A stretch of DNA of 45,892 nucleotides from Leptotrichia sp. oral taxon 879 str. F0557 (GCF_000469385.1 NZ_KI271286.1:6429-52320), one strand, 5' to 3'. Shown: positions 33,756-42,718, numbered from the stretch's first letter. Notes: a model not told the origin generated them from the sequence alone. Made by a program: numbers and translations.

Positions 33756-34503
33756 TTTTATAGAAATAACGAATGAACTTTTTAAAAATAGCTTTGTAAA
33801 TAAATTAACTGTAGAAGTTGTTTCTCTCAGATTGCTACTGGCAGTTGTCTTTGGAGGAATTGTTGGATATACACGTGAAAAAGACAATAAGCCTGCAGGA
33901 TTTAGAACACATATATTGGTATGTTTTGGAGCGGCAATTATTTCTATGGTACAGGATCAGTTGAGACTTAATATTCTGGAACTTGCCAGTATAAATTTAA
34001 AATTATCTGGGGTTATAAAAACAGATTTGGGAAGACTAGGTGCTCAAGTTGTAAGTGGAATAGGATTTTTAGGTGCAGGAAGCATAATGAAAGAAAAGGG
34101 TGAAACTGTTGGAGGAATGACAACTGCCGCTGGAATATGGGCAACAGGCTGTGCAGGACTTGGAATAGGATGGGGATTTTATAATTTAGCAATTCCAGCA
34201 ATAGTATTTATGCTTGTAATAATAGTGATATTTAAAAAATTTGAGCCTAAAATTGTAAAAAAAACAAAACTTTTAAAATTTGAAGTAAAATTCTTGGAAG
34301 ATAAAAATTATGCCAAAGGGCTTTTGGCAACATATGAAGTATTTAATCAGAAATTGATAAAAATAACACAAATAGATAAAAATGAGGCTGAGAATACAGT
34401 AATTTTTACTGTAAATATGGATGAAAAAATTGATATTTCTGATATAATTGTATCACTTTCAGCTATTAAGGCTGTGGAAGTTGTGAAAGAGAACTATAAT
34501 TAA
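33748..34503 (+). CDS. MgtC/SapB-family membrane protein
   Basis: The N-terminal 150 residues contain four to five hydrophobic segments and the MgtC pattern: 'SLRLLLAVVFGGIVGYTREKDNKPAGFRTHILVCFGAAIISM', 'RLGAQVVSGIGFLGAGSIMKEKGETVGGMTTAAGIWATGCAGLGIG'. The C-terminal 80 residues form a small soluble domain ('EVKFLEDKNYAKGLLATYEVF') with an ACT-like look. MgtC is linked to growth at low magnesium and to control of membrane ATPase; family members in other bacteria have various roles. The upstream gene overlaps it by 8 bases. A terminator follows directly. Confidence 0.9.
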   Translation: MINFIEITNELFKNSFVNKLTVEVVSLRLLLAVVFGGIVGYTREKDNKPAGFRTHILVCFGAAIISMVQDQLRLNILELASINLKLSGVIKTDLGRLGAQVVSGIGFLGAGSIMKEKGETVGGMTTAAGIWATGCAGLGIGWGFYNLAIPAIVFMLVIIVIFKKFEPKIVKKTKLLKFEVKFLEDKNYAKGLLATYEVFNQKLIKITQIDKNEAENTVIFTVNMDEKIDISDIIVSLSAIKAVEVVKENYN

Positions 34504-34530
34504 AAAAGGAGCCTTTGACGCTCCTAAATT
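34501..34530. terminator. Bidirectional terminator between mgtC and the yoeB-like gene
   Basis: AGGAGC (34507-34512) and GCTCCT (34520-34525) form a stem with a 7-nt loop, bordered on the left by an A-run and on the right by T-rich sequence. It can end transcription from mgtC (plus) and from the toxin-like gene (minus). Confidence 0.8.
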
Positions 34531-34625
34531 TTTTATTTATCTCGATAATGTGAATCACATTGCCATATTTCTAATGTATCATAGTAAAACTTATTTAAAA
34601 CCAAACTCAAAAGCTATGACTATTT

Positions 34626-34682
34626 TACTCAAACCATAAATTTATATAATTTTAACAGTTTAATTTAAAATAGGTTTGAGTA
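34626..34682. repeat. Inverted repeat at the truncated end of the toxin gene
   Basis: TACTCAAACC (34626-34635) and GGTTTGAGTA (34673-34682) are a perfect 10-bp inverted repeat with a 37-nt AT-rich spacer. The right arm lies inside the last codons of the yoeB-like gene, exactly where its family similarity stops. This looks like a small MITE-like insertion or its scar. A perfect 15-base palindrome AATGTGA-A-TCACATT lies nearby at 34547-34561. Confidence 0.5.
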
Positions 34683-34899
34683 TATTTACAATTTTAAAAA
34701 CAATTCGATTTACTTCATCAATTCTGACACTCCAATATCCAACAAGATTTTCAGATAATTGTTCAGATTTTACTGTAGAATGATATTCATTCCTATCTAT
34801 ATTTTTAATTAAATTATTTATTTTTCTTATAATTTTTTTGTCCTGAGTTTGCCAATAGAGATATTCTTTCCATGCTTCATCAGACCATACTTTTTTCAC
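34660..34899 (-). pseudogene. yoeB: YoeB/Txe-family toxin, C-terminus lost
   Basis: The first 70 residues match YoeB: 'KKVWSDEAWKEYLYWQTQDKKIIRKINNLIKNIDRNEYH', then 'SEQLSENLVGYWSVRIDEVNRIVFKI'. In active YoeB the catalytic set is E46, R65, H83 and Y84. E46 and R65 are present, but the protein ends after 79 residues with 'VNILKPILN' and lacks the final H-Y pair. The end coincides with an inverted repeat. The start is GTG at 34899, overlapping the antitoxin stop TAG by one base, as in functional TA pairs. The truncated protein is probably not an active ribosome-dependent RNase. Confidence 0.8.
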
Positions 34900-35039
34900 T
34901 ATTCCACCTCAATTAATTCGTGTTCTTTTAATGCAGTTTTTCCCTTTTTTACATTTTGGATTGATTGATTTAGACATTCCATATTTTGTTTGCTATACAA
35001 AAAGTTTAGATAATTAGTAATTTGGCTCTGATTTTTATA
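34899..35039 (-). pseudogene. yefM: YefM/Phd-type antitoxin remnant, N-terminus lost
   Basis: A 46-codon frame on the minus strand ends with 'NMECLNQSIQNVKKGKTALKEHELIEVE', the typical toxin-binding C-terminus of YefM. In-frame upstream sequence is stopped by TAA right before the Tyr at 35039, so the DNA-binding N-terminal half is missing. No start codon with a ribosome binding site precedes it. Together with the truncated YoeB this is a decayed toxin-antitoxin module. The part between 35040 and 35150 is AT-rich, with no recognisable remainder of the antitoxin. Confidence 0.65.
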
Positions 35040-35150
35040 TTATTATAAATTTTAAAAAATATTTTATATTTTCTAAATACCGTAATTACAGTCTTTGTTG
35101 AGTATATTATAAATTTTTTGAAAAAATGTAAAAAAATTTTCAAAAAACGA

Positions 35151-35179
35151 TTGACAAAAATATTAAATAGTGATATATT
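35151..35179 (+). promoter_or_regulatory. Promoter of clpB
   Basis: A consensus TTGACA (35151-35156) and TATATT (35174-35179) are 17 nt apart, with TGA as extended -10 element. The predicted start point falls next to the CIRCE element. Confidence 0.85.
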
Positions 35180-35186
35180 ATATTTG

Positions 35187-35213
35187 TTAGCAATCATATA
35201 AGAAGAGTGCTAA
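35187..35213 (+). promoter_or_regulatory. CIRCE operator (HrcA binding site)
   Basis: TTAGCAATC-N9-GAGTGCTAA matches the CIRCE consensus TTAGCACTC-N9-GAGTGCTAA at 17 of 18 arm positions. It lies just downstream of the clpB promoter, at the expected start of transcription, and would let HrcA repress clpB until heat shock. hrcA itself is not in the window. Confidence 0.92.
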
Positions 35214-35253
35214 TAAATAAAAATAATTTAAACTAAAAAAGAAGGTGATGTGT

Positions 35254-37824
35254 ATGGAACAGAACTTTACGCAAAAAAGTATTGAGGCTATTTCAGAGGC
35301 TAATAACTTTGCGATTAGATATAGACATTCTGATATAAAGGTGGAACATTTGTTGCTTGCACTTGTGGGGCAGATGGATGGACTGATTCCTAGCGTGCTT
35401 AAGAAAATGGGAATTGATACGACTGATATGATTAGGAAAATTGAGGGCAAACTGGAAAGTTTTCCTAAGATTGAAGGCGGAAATAGTGAGCCAAGAGCGA
35501 ATAGTGAATTAAATAGAGTTCTCGTTGGAGCAAGAGATATTGCAAAGAAAATGGGAGACAGCTATATTAGTACAGAACATTTGTTTTTGGCAAGTTATGA
35601 TAATAACAGCTTTTTAAAAGATTATGGAATAAATAAGAAACAGTTTGAAACTGTACTTGAAAATGTAAGAGGAGGTAGAAAAATTATGACAGATAATCCA
35701 GAAAGTACATACGAAGCATTAGATAAATTTGGAAAAGATCTGGTTGAACTGGCTCGAAAAGGTAAACTTGATCCAATTATTGGAAGAGATAATGAAATCC
35801 GACGGGCTATACAGATTTTATCAAGAAGAAATAAAAATAATCCGATTCTGATTGGTGAGCCTGGAGTTGGGAAAACAGCTATTGCAGAAGGGATTGCACA
35901 AAGAATACTAAAAGGCGATGTACCAGAAAATTTGAAGGATAAGACAATTTTCTCGCTTGACATGGGTGCCTTGGTTGCAGGGGCGAAATATCGTGGGGAA
36001 TTTGAGGAAAGATTAAAAGCGGTATTAGAAGAAATTGAAAAAAGTGAAGGAAGAATAATTCTTTTCATTGATGAAGTACATAATATTGTGGGAGCAGGAA
36101 AAACAGAGGGATCTATGGACGCTGGAAACCTTTTGAAGCCAATGCTTGCACGTGGGGAAATAAAGGTTATCGGAGCTACTACAATTGACGAATATAGAAA
36201 ATATATTGAAAAGGATGCGGCACTTGAGCGTAGATTTCAGCCTGTAATGGTAGATGAGCCGACTGTGGAAGATACAATTTCAATCTTACGTGGATTGAAA
36301 GAAAAATTTGAGATTTTCCATGGAATTAGAATTACGGACAATGCTATAGTTACTGCGGCTACAATGAGTGACAGATATATAAACGACAGATTTTTACCAG
36401 ATAAAGCGATTGACTTGATTGATGAGGCTGCCGCAAAAGTTAAGACTGAAATTAATTCAATGCCAACAGAACTGGATGAAGTGACAAGACGTGTTATGCA
36501 GCTTGAAATTGAAAAAGTGGCACTTGAAAAAGAAAAGGATCAGGCTTCTAAGGACAGACTTGTTATATTGGAAAAAGAATTGGCAGAACTTAACGAGAAA
36601 AAAGCCACATTTAAGGCACAATGGGAAAGTGAAAAGCAGGAAGTTGAAAAAATCCAAAATATTAATACAGAAATTGAAAAAGTTAAACTTCAAATTGCTG
36701 ATGCACAAAGAAAAAATGACTATAACAAACTAGCTGAACTGCAATACGGTAAATTGCCGGAACTAGAAAAACAAAGGGCAGATGAAGAAGAAAAAGCCAA
36801 AAATCAAAATCCAGATGCAAATAAATTATTAAAACAGGAAATTGACAGTGAAGAAATAGCAGAAATTGTTGGAAAATGGACTGGGATACCAGTTTCAAAA
36901 TTGTTACAGGGAGAACGTGAAAAAATCTTACATCTTGCAGAACAAATGATGAAAAGAGTAATCGGACAAGATGAAGCAATCGCAACAATAAGCGACACAA
37001 TAATTCGTTCACGTGCTGGATTAAAAGATCCAAACCGTCCAATTGGTTCATTCATCTTCTTAGGACCAACAGGGGTAGGTAAGACTTATTTGACAAAAAC
37101 TCTTGCATTTAATCTGTTTGATGATGAAAGCAATATTATTAGAATTGATATGAGTGAATACATGGATAAATTCAGCACCACAAGATTAATCGGAGCACCT
37201 CCAGGGTATGTAGGATATGAAGAAGGTGGTCAGTTGACAGAAGCAGTAAGAAGAAAACCTTATTCAGTAATTCTATTTGACGAAATCGAAAAGGCTCATC
37301 CAGATGTATTTAATATTCTGTTGCAGCTACTTGACGATGGAAGGCTTACAGATGGTAAAGGGAAAGTTGTAGACTTTAAGAATACAATTATCATTATGAC
37401 TTCAAATATTGGAAGTGAAATCATATTAGAAGATCCGCAAGTTTCAGAGCCTACAAAAGAGGCTGTGTTAAATGAAATGAAACATAGATTCAAGCCAGAA
37501 TTCTTGAACAGAATTGACGATATTATCGTATTTAAGGCATTAGGAAAAGAAAGTGTGAAAAATATTATATCACTTATCCTTGATGAAATAAACGATAAAT
37601 TAAAGGAACAATACATAAAAATTGAATTTACAGACAAAGCTCTGGACTACATCGTAAACGAGGCTTATGACCCAGCTTATGGAGCAAGACCTCTAAAACG
37701 TTTTGTTCAAAAAGATATAGAAACTAACTTATCAAAAATGATTTTGAGCAACGAAGTACCTGAAAATAGTACGGTTGTGCTGGATAGTGATGGGGAAAAA
37801 TTAATTTATGATGTGAAGAAATAA
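35254..37824 (+). CDS. clpB: Chaperone ClpB
   Basis: ClpB is the hexameric AAA+ disaggregase that works with DnaK. The order is complete. A Clp N domain (1-145) is followed by NBD1 with Walker A '[18 protein letters not shown]' and Walker B '[10 protein letters not shown]'. Next come the long coiled-coil M domain (about 400-525) and NBD2 with '[15 protein letters not shown]', '[14 protein letters not shown]' and the C-terminal arginine region '[13 protein letters not shown]'. At 856 residues it has the normal length. The ATG at 35254 has AAGGTG 6 nt upstream; the GTG at 35245 and ATG at 35248 are less well placed. Its promoter carries CIRCE. Confidence 0.97.
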   Translation: MEQNFTQKSIEAISEANNFAIRYRHSDIKVEHLLLALVGQMDGLIPSVLKKMGIDTTDMIRKIEGKLESFPKIEGGNSEPRANSELNRVLVGARDIAKKMGDSYISTEHLFLASYDNNSFLKDYGINKKQFETVLENVRGGRKIMTDNPESTYEALDKFGKDLVELARKGKLDPIIGRDNEIRRAIQILSRRNKNNPILIGEPGVGKTAIAEGIAQRILKGDVPENLKDKTIFSLDMGALVAGAKYRGEFEERLKAVLEEIEKSEGRIILFIDEVHNIVGAGKTEGSMDAGNLLKPMLARGEIKVIGATTIDEYRKYIEKDAALERRFQPVMVDEPTVEDTISILRGLKEKFEIFHGIRITDNAIVTAATMSDRYINDRFLPDKAIDLIDEAAAKVKTEINSMPTELDEVTRRVMQLEIEKVALEKEKDQASKDRLVILEKELAELNEKKATFKAQWESEKQEVEKIQNINTEIEKVKLQIADAQRKNDYNKLAELQYGKLPELEKQRADEEEKAKNQNPDANKLLKQEIDSEEIAEIVGKWTGIPVSKLLQGEREKILHLAEQMMKRVIGQDEAIATISDTIIRSRAGLKDPNRPIGSFIFLGPTGVGKTYLTKTLAFNLFDDESNIIRIDMSEYMDKFSTTRLIGAPPGYVGYEEGGQLTEAVRRKPYSVILFDEIEKAHPDVFNILLQLLDDGRLTDGKGKVVDFKNTIIIMTSNIGSEIILEDPQVSEPTKEAVLNEMKHRFKPEFLNRIDDIIVFKALGKESVKNIISLILDEINDKLKEQYIKIEFTDKALDYIVNEAYDPAYGARPLKRFVQKDIETNLSKMILSNEVPENSTVVLDSDGEKLIYDVKK

Positions 37825-37863
37825 ATTAGGGATTGAATAAAACTTTAAAATGTTTTTTTGGAA

Positions 37864-37902
37864 GAATAAGGAAGTATCAGAAATGGTACTTCTTATTTTT
37901 TT
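37864..37902 (+). terminator. Terminator after clpB
   Basis: AATAAG(G)AAGTA and TACTTCTTATT form an 11-bp stem with one bulged G and a 10-nt loop, followed by T7. Confidence 0.8.
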
Positions 37903-37907
37903 GTAAA

Positions 37908-37945
37908 TAGATAAAAAATAATGGAGTGCCATAACGACACTCCAT
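37908..37945 (-). terminator. Terminator of gldA (minus strand)
   Basis: ATGGAGTG (37921-37928) and CACTCCAT (37938-37945) form a perfect 8-bp stem. On the minus strand the stem is followed by a T-rich run (37908-37920), so it fits the end of the gldA transcript. Confidence 0.75.
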
Positions 37946-38004
37946 ATAAAAAAGAATTTAAAAGAATTTAAAAAACTAAAAATCAAATATTTTATTGTTA
38001 TTTA

Positions 38005-39093
38005 TTAATTTTTACCAAGTTCATCCGCTACTAATATTGCAGCAAAAACATCATCGGCAGTAACTTTGAATGGCATATTATGAATTGTTTCACCTTCGGC
38101 TGTACTTGCTTCTGCCACTTCATACAGTCTTTCTTTAGAAACACTTCCCATTCCTAATTCATCCAATGTTGTCGGAAGTCCTACACTCTTACAGAACTCT
38201 ACAACTTTTTTGATTTCACATAGACATCTGTTTTCTAGAACTAATTGCGTAATTGTTCCGAATGCAACTTTTTCTCCATGATACATGTGGTGTCCTTCTT
38301 CCAGAATTGTAAGTCCGTTGTGAATAGCGTGAGCTGCTGCAAGTCCTCCACTTTCAAATCCAATTCCACTTAAATAAGTATTTGCTTCGATTATATTTTC
38401 AACAGCTTGCGTAACTACTTTATTTTCTACTGCAATTTTAGCTTTTAAACCGTCTTGGAATAAAGTATCTTTACATAATTCTGCAATTGCAATAGCAGCT
38501 TTTGTAATGCCACCTCCAGCGATTGAAGAAGCATTTGAATCAACACAGGCTTTGGCTTCATAATAAGTGGCAAGTGCATCTCCAATTCCAGCGACAAGAA
38601 GTCTGGCAGGTGCATTTACTATTACATCAGTATCCATTATTACCATATCAGGATTTGCCTTTAAGAACAGGTATTCTTCAAATTCTCCATTTGGAGTGTA
38701 GATTACTGACAAAGCGCTGCATGGTGCATCTGTTGAAGCAATTGTCGGAACGATGAAGACAGGGATATTTTCGTAATACGACACTGCTTTTGCCGCATCA
38801 AGAGTTTTTCCTCCACCGATTCCAAATACTGCATCACATTTTTTTTCTTTTAAAATATCAATATTTCGGTTAATTTCATTTTTTGAACATTCTCCCCCAA
38901 AAACTTCAACATGGTAGTTAATACCTTCTTTTTCAAAGCTTTCAACAATTTTATCCTTAAAATTATCAAAAATAAATTTATCTACTAAAAGATATGCTCC
39001 GCTGTTACCACGTAATTTGTAATAAGATGCCAAATTAGAGATTTCATCTTTTCCTTGAATGTATTTTGATGGCGAATTAATAATCTTTCTCAT
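38005..39093 (-). CDS. gldA: Glycerol dehydrogenase
   Basis: GldA is a zinc-dependent, NAD-linked family III alcohol dehydrogenase that oxidises glycerol to dihydroxyacetone. Recognisable parts are the NAD-binding 'DAVFGIGGGKTLDAAKAVSYY', 'PVFIVPTIASTDAPCSALSVIY' and 'LLVAGIGDALATYYEAKAC'. The zinc ligands are in 'GIGDALATYYE' (Asp), 'GLAAAHAIHNGLT' (His) and 'HHMYHGEKVAFGT' (His). The 362-residue length is typical. On the minus strand it has a promoter at 39134-39161 and its own terminator. An AGGAGATGA ribosome binding site is present. The physiological substrate could also be another small diol. Confidence 0.95.
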   Translation of the reverse strand: MRKIINSPSKYIQGKDEISNLASYYKLRGNSGAYLLVDKFIFDNFKDKIVESFEKEGINYHVEVFGGECSKNEINRNIDILKEKKCDAVFGIGGGKTLDAAKAVSYYENIPVFIVPTIASTDAPCSALSVIYTPNGEFEEYLFLKANPDMVIMDTDVIVNAPARLLVAGIGDALATYYEAKACVDSNASSIAGGGITKAAIAIAELCKDTLFQDGLKAKIAVENKVVTQAVENIIEANTYLSGIGFESGGLAAAHAIHNGLTILEEGHHMYHGEKVAFGTITQLVLENRCLCEIKKVVEFCKSVGLPTTLDELGMGSVSKERLYEVAEASTAEGETIHNMPFKVTADDVFAAILVADELGKN

Positions 39094-39133
39094 AAAAAAT
39101 CATCTCCTATAAAATTTAGAATTCTTTAATAAT

Positions 39134-39161
39134 ATTATAGTGCATTTTTTCACAAAGTCAA
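39134..39161 (-). promoter_or_regulatory. Promoter of gldA (minus strand)
   Basis: Read on the minus strand, TTGACT (39161-39156) and TATAAT (39139-39134) are 16 nt apart, about 40 nt before the gldA start codon. Confidence 0.8.
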
Positions 39162-39176
39162 TAGTAAAATTAAAAT

Positions 39177-39229
39177 AAAAAATCAAGAAATTATTCAAAT
39201 ATAATGTTTAAAGTAACTTCCTGATTTTT
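39177..39229 (-). terminator. Terminator of the HAD phosphatase gene (minus strand)
   Basis: AAAAATCAGGAA pairs with TTTCTTGATTTTT (one G-T pair) across a loop of about 25 nt on the minus strand, followed by a T-run; it lies between the HAD gene and gldA. Confidence 0.5.
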
Positions 39230-39236
39230 AAATTTA

Positions 39237-39863
39237 TTAAATTTTCAAAATGTTTTTCAATTCCTCTTCTAATTTAGTATAATCTGGCAAATGAAGTCCT
39301 TTGATTCCTTTATTTTCGGCGGCTTCAATATTTTCCTTCATATCATCAATAAATAATGTTTCTTCTGGAATTAATCCAAATTCATAAAGAAGAGTGTCAT
39401 AAATTTTTTCTTCTGGCTTTAAAAGTTTGAAATAGCATGAAATTAGGCAGCCTTCAAATAATTTAAAGAAATCGTTGTGTTTAAAGACATATTCATATGA
39501 GTCCTTGTGGAAATTTGAAAGCACGTATAATTTGTATTCATAATGATCTCTTAATTTGTAAAGAAGTTCAATATTTTGTTTTATAGGCTTTAACAATTCA
39601 AAAAAGTCCTTGTCAAAAAAATTATCAATTTCAGTAGCCAAATGTGGACTTCTTTCCTTAAAAATTTTCTTAGCTTCAGGATAAGTCAAAGTTCCCCTGT
39701 CAAGCATTAACCATTCCTTTGTATTAATTACATTTTCATGAAATGCCACTCTTTTTTCTTTAGGTAATTTTTCTTCTAAATATGTATCTTTGTCAAAATT
39801 TATTAAAACATTTCCTAAATCAAATACTATATTTTTTATTTTTTTAGAATTTATATTTTCCAT
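39237..39863 (-). CDS. HAD-family phosphatase, YihX-like
   Basis: The first HAD motif is 'IVFDLGNVLINFDKD', with nucleophile D15 and Gly at the position of the second Asp (D-x-G), as in YihX-type proteins. Motif II is the Ser of 'LYVLSNFHKDSYEYVF', the motif III lysine is in 'KLLKPEEKIYDTLL', and motif IV is 'ETLFIDDMKENIEAAENKGIKG'. The 208-residue length and C1-type cap fit sugar-phosphate phosphatases (E. coli YihX acts on glucose-1-phosphate). The exact substrate is unknown. It lies 24 nt after the membrane protein gene, probably in one operon with it. Confidence 0.85.
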   Translation of the reverse strand: MENINSKKIKNIVFDLGNVLINFDKDTYLEEKLPKEKRVAFHENVINTKEWLMLDRGTLTYPEAKKIFKERSPHLATEIDNFFDKDFFELLKPIKQNIELLYKLRDHYEYKLYVLSNFHKDSYEYVFKHNDFFKLFEGCLISCYFKLLKPEEKIYDTLLYEFGLIPEETLFIDDMKENIEAAENKGIKGLHLPDYTKLEEELKNILKI

Positions 39864-39887
39864 TTTGTTTGCACCTCTAACTATTTT

Positions 39888-40712
39888 TTATTTTATATTT
39901 TCTTTCTGTTTTTGATAATCGACATTTACAAAAATAATTGATATTAAAGATATAGAATATATTGCGGACAAAGCTGGGACAAAATTTTCTATAAATGCTT
40001 TAAATACCAACATTCCTATGTTTTTAATGTCTATATGCAACCAAATTATAAAGAACGCTACTACTATTTTAATTATTTCTTTTATAATAACAAAAGCAAT
40101 ATTTTCAATTAAAAAACAAACTATATATCGCCATCTGTTTGATTTGGAAACTTTTAAAGTGTATTTCAATGTTTTTCTCAAAGATAAATCTTTTGACATA
40201 TGAACTTGTAAGAAATAAATAAATACACAAACCATAATGGCTGTAAAAATTAGTGTAATTAATAATATTTGACTGCTTAATAGAAATAATAGATAAGAAT
40301 AATTATATTGAAAAAAATTCATATAAAAATTGCATATCGTTATAATTAAAATAGGTATTGAAATTATAATTACTGTAATAAATGCTCTTATATAAGATTT
40401 TAAAATATTATAGTTTTCTTTTTTATCAGTCAATTTAAAAATAATTTTTCTGTATAAAACCCAGTATGTTGCATATAGTGGGTATGTTAAAAAATGATTA
40501 TAAAATATATATTTAGTATTCTCTTTTAAATCTAATTCCACATCAGTTTGTAGTCTATTTTCCAACATCGCAGAAATCAGTAAAATAGAAAAAATTAAAA
40601 AAATCCACCTTTTTTCTTTTTTTATAAAATACCGGAATAGTTTAAATGCTTCATTGAAATAATCAAGAATAGAGATATAACTGTTTTTTAACTTTTCTTT
40701 CAATATCTTCAT
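39888..40712 (-). CDS. Multi-pass membrane protein of unknown function
   Basis: I do not recognise this 274-residue protein. It has about six hydrophobic segments: around 34-48, 75-92 (weaker), 108-130, 138-168, 195-232 and 245-265. A short basic stretch ('KTLKYTLKVSKSNRWRYIVCF') lies before the fifth. This layout resembles DUF975 or glycerophosphodiesterase-membrane-like proteins that are found in pairs, but the match is not firm. It lies upstream of the HAD gene on the minus strand, 24 nt apart, and so is probably the first gene of a two-gene transcript. No signal peptide is seen. Confidence 0.7.
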   Translation of the reverse strand: MKILKEKLKNSYISILDYFNEAFKLFRYFIKKEKRWIFLIFSILLISAMLENRLQTDVELDLKENTKYIFYNHFLTYPLYATYWVLYRKIIFKLTDKKENYNILKSYIRAFITVIIISIPILIITICNFYMNFFQYNYSYLLFLLSSQILLITLIFTAIMVCVFIYFLQVHMSKDLSLRKTLKYTLKVSKSNRWRYIVCFLIENIAFVIIKEIIKIVVAFFIIWLHIDIKNIGMLVFKAFIENFVPALSAIYSISLISIIFVNVDYQKQKENIK

Positions 40713-40819
40713 TTCTTTCTCCCAATCCTAATTAATATTTATCCTTTTAAACAGGTATTTTAATCTGTTGCACATAATGTACATTCCTCTTAGATATAGA
40801 ATTTATATATCAAAGTTTT

Positions 40820-42532
40820 TTACTCTGCCATAAAATTCTTCACAAAATTCAAAACTTCCTCAACTTTTACATCCGTACTTTCTCCAGTTTTTCTATCTTT
40901 CACTTCCACAATTCCATCAGCTGCACCTTTTCCAACAACTATTTTTAGTGGGAAACCTATTAAGTCGGCATCTTTGAATTTGAATCCTGCTCTTTCATTT
41001 CTGTCATCTAATACAGTTTCAATTTTATTTTGATTTAATTCATTATACAATTGTTCACCTATATTTACCTGTGTTTCGTCTTTTATATTGGCGATTATTA
41101 CATCAACGTGGTAAGGGGCTATTGCTTTTGGCCATATTATACCGTATTCATCGTGGTTCTGTTCGATTGCGGCTGAAATGATTCTTGACATTCCCATTCC
41201 GTAACATCCCATTTTCATAATGGCTTGTTTTCCGTTTTCATCAAGAACAGTAGCATTTAGGGCTTTTGAATATTTTTCCCCAAGTTTGAAAATATGCCCA
41301 ACTTCTATTCCACGTGCAATTTTTAGTACTCCTTTTCCATCAGGGGAAATATCTCCAGCTCTGGCAGTTCTGATATCTGCAACTAAGTCATATGCCAAGT
41401 CTTCAATATTTACGTTTACATAGTGATAATCAGCTTTATTAGCACCCAAAGCAAAGTTTCTTACATATTTTACAGTTTCGTCAATTACAACGTATAAGCC
41501 TTCTTTTTTCTCGTAAGAACCTGCATATCCAGCAACCAGCCCAAATTTTTTGCATTCTTCCTCGCTCATCATTTCAAGTTCTGTAGAAGCTCCGATTACA
41601 TTTTTTAATTTTATAGGATTTACATCCAAATCTCCACGAATTAGGGCTAGCACAAATTTTTCCCCATCTTCAAGAATTTCCTTCAGCATTACTGCCTTTA
41701 CAGTTTTTTCTTTAGGGATATTCAAGAAATTAGCCAGCTCTTCAATTGTTTTTGCATTTGGAGTTTCAACTAATTCTTTTGGAAGTTTTTCTTCACTGCT
41801 TTCTTTTAGTTCAATAATGCTTGTTGCTTTTTCAACGTTTGCCGCATAATCTGAAGAGTCGCTGTATAAAATGTCATCTTCTCCGCTTTCTGCAAGCACC
41901 ATAAATTCATGCGAAGCATCTCCTCCAATAGAACCTGTATCAGCCTCGACTGCCCTGTAATTAAGTCCCATTCTTTCAAAAATTCTTGAATAAGTGTCTT
42001 TCATGTTTAAATATTCCTCATCAAGCGACTCCTGTGTTAAATGAAAACTGTAAGCATCCTTCATGACAAATTCCCTTCCACGCATAAGACCGAATCTTGG
42101 ACGCATTTCATCCCTAAATTTTGTCTGAATCTGATAAACGTTAAAAGGCAGTTCCTTGTACGATGAAATCGAATCTCTTACAACATCTGTAATAACTTCC
42201 TCGTGAGTAGGCCCAAGCGAAAATTCCCTTTCGTTTCTGTCTTTTAATCTCATAAGTTCAGGCCCGTAAGCAAACCAACGTCCGGATTCTTCCCAAAGTG
42301 AAGCAGGTTGCAGTACAGGCATAAGAAGTTCCTGAGCCCCTGCTCTATCCATTTCTTCTCTTGTAATATTTTCTATTTTTTTTAGAACTCTGTATCCAAA
42401 TGGTAAATAAGTATAAACCCCTCGCGTAAGCTGTTTAATCATAAATGCTCTAAGCATAAGCTGATGGCTCACAATTTGAGCCTCTTTTGGTGCTTCCTTA
42501 TATGTTTTTAAAAATGCTTTTGATAATCTCAT
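40820..42532 (-). CDS. proS: Prolyl-tRNA synthetase (bacterial type)
   Basis: ProS charges tRNA-Pro. It is the bacterial class II type: motif 1 'AGAQELLMPVLQPASLWEESGRW', motif 2 'FRDEMRPRFGLMRGREFVMKDAYSFH' and motif 3 'GMGMSRIISAAIEQNHDEYGIIWP'. The YbaK-like editing domain is inserted at about residues 225-395 ('FLNIPKEKTVKAVMLKE', 'RGDLDVNPIKLKN') and hydrolyses Ala-tRNA-Pro. The C-terminal anticodon-binding domain carries 'VIIANIKDETQVNIGEQLYNELNQNKIETVLDDRNERAGFKFKDADLIGFPLKIVVGKGA'. The 570-residue length is normal. A GGAG lies upstream of the ATG. No T-box leader is visible. Confidence 0.97.
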   Translation of the reverse strand: MRLSKAFLKTYKEAPKEAQIVSHQLMLRAFMIKQLTRGVYTYLPFGYRVLKKIENITREEMDRAGAQELLMPVLQPASLWEESGRWFAYGPELMRLKDRNEREFSLGPTHEEVITDVVRDSISSYKELPFNVYQIQTKFRDEMRPRFGLMRGREFVMKDAYSFHLTQESLDEEYLNMKDTYSRIFERMGLNYRAVEADTGSIGGDASHEFMVLAESGEDDILYSDSSDYAANVEKATSIIELKESSEEKLPKELVETPNAKTIEELANFLNIPKEKTVKAVMLKEILEDGEKFVLALIRGDLDVNPIKLKNVIGASTELEMMSEEECKKFGLVAGYAGSYEKKEGLYVVIDETVKYVRNFALGANKADYHYVNVNIEDLAYDLVADIRTARAGDISPDGKGVLKIARGIEVGHIFKLGEKYSKALNATVLDENGKQAIMKMGCYGMGMSRIISAAIEQNHDEYGIIWPKAIAPYHVDVIIANIKDETQVNIGEQLYNELNQNKIETVLDDRNERAGFKFKDADLIGFPLKIVVGKGAADGIVEVKDRKTGESTDVKVEEVLNFVKNFMAE

Positions 42533-42689
42533 ATTTTCTCCTTCTATATTTAATTTTTATTGTATTGTAATGCTTATATTGTATATTTTTTTTGAATTTT
42601 TAGCAATAGTTTTTTGAAAAATAATGAGAAGACATAAAGATTGATATTAAAATAATATTTGAAATATTGAAAAAATAAAATGATTTTTA

Positions 42690-42718
42690 TTGAAGTAATA
42701 AAAAAATTAGGGTATAAT
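42690..42718 (+). promoter_or_regulatory. Promoter of the ParA operon
   Basis: TTGAAG (42690-42695) and a perfect TATAAT (42713-42718) are 17 nt apart. The start codon is 34 nt downstream after GGGGAGG. The 219-nt space between divergent proS and this operon holds nothing else I recognise. Confidence 0.75.

Noticed and set aside
34547-34561. CRP-like binding site in AATGTGAATCACATT
   Set aside because: CRP sites have six bases between TGTGA and TCACA; here there is one. The palindrome is listed only as structure.
35622-37637. Long open frames on the minus strand inside clpB
   Set aside because: They follow from codon bias of clpB on the other strand; they lack ribosome binding sites and have serine/phenylalanine-rich composition typical of antisense frames.
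42533-42600. T-box leaders upstream of proS and metG
   Set aside because: No T-box sequence or long structured leader is visible, and the upstream regions are short and AT-rich.
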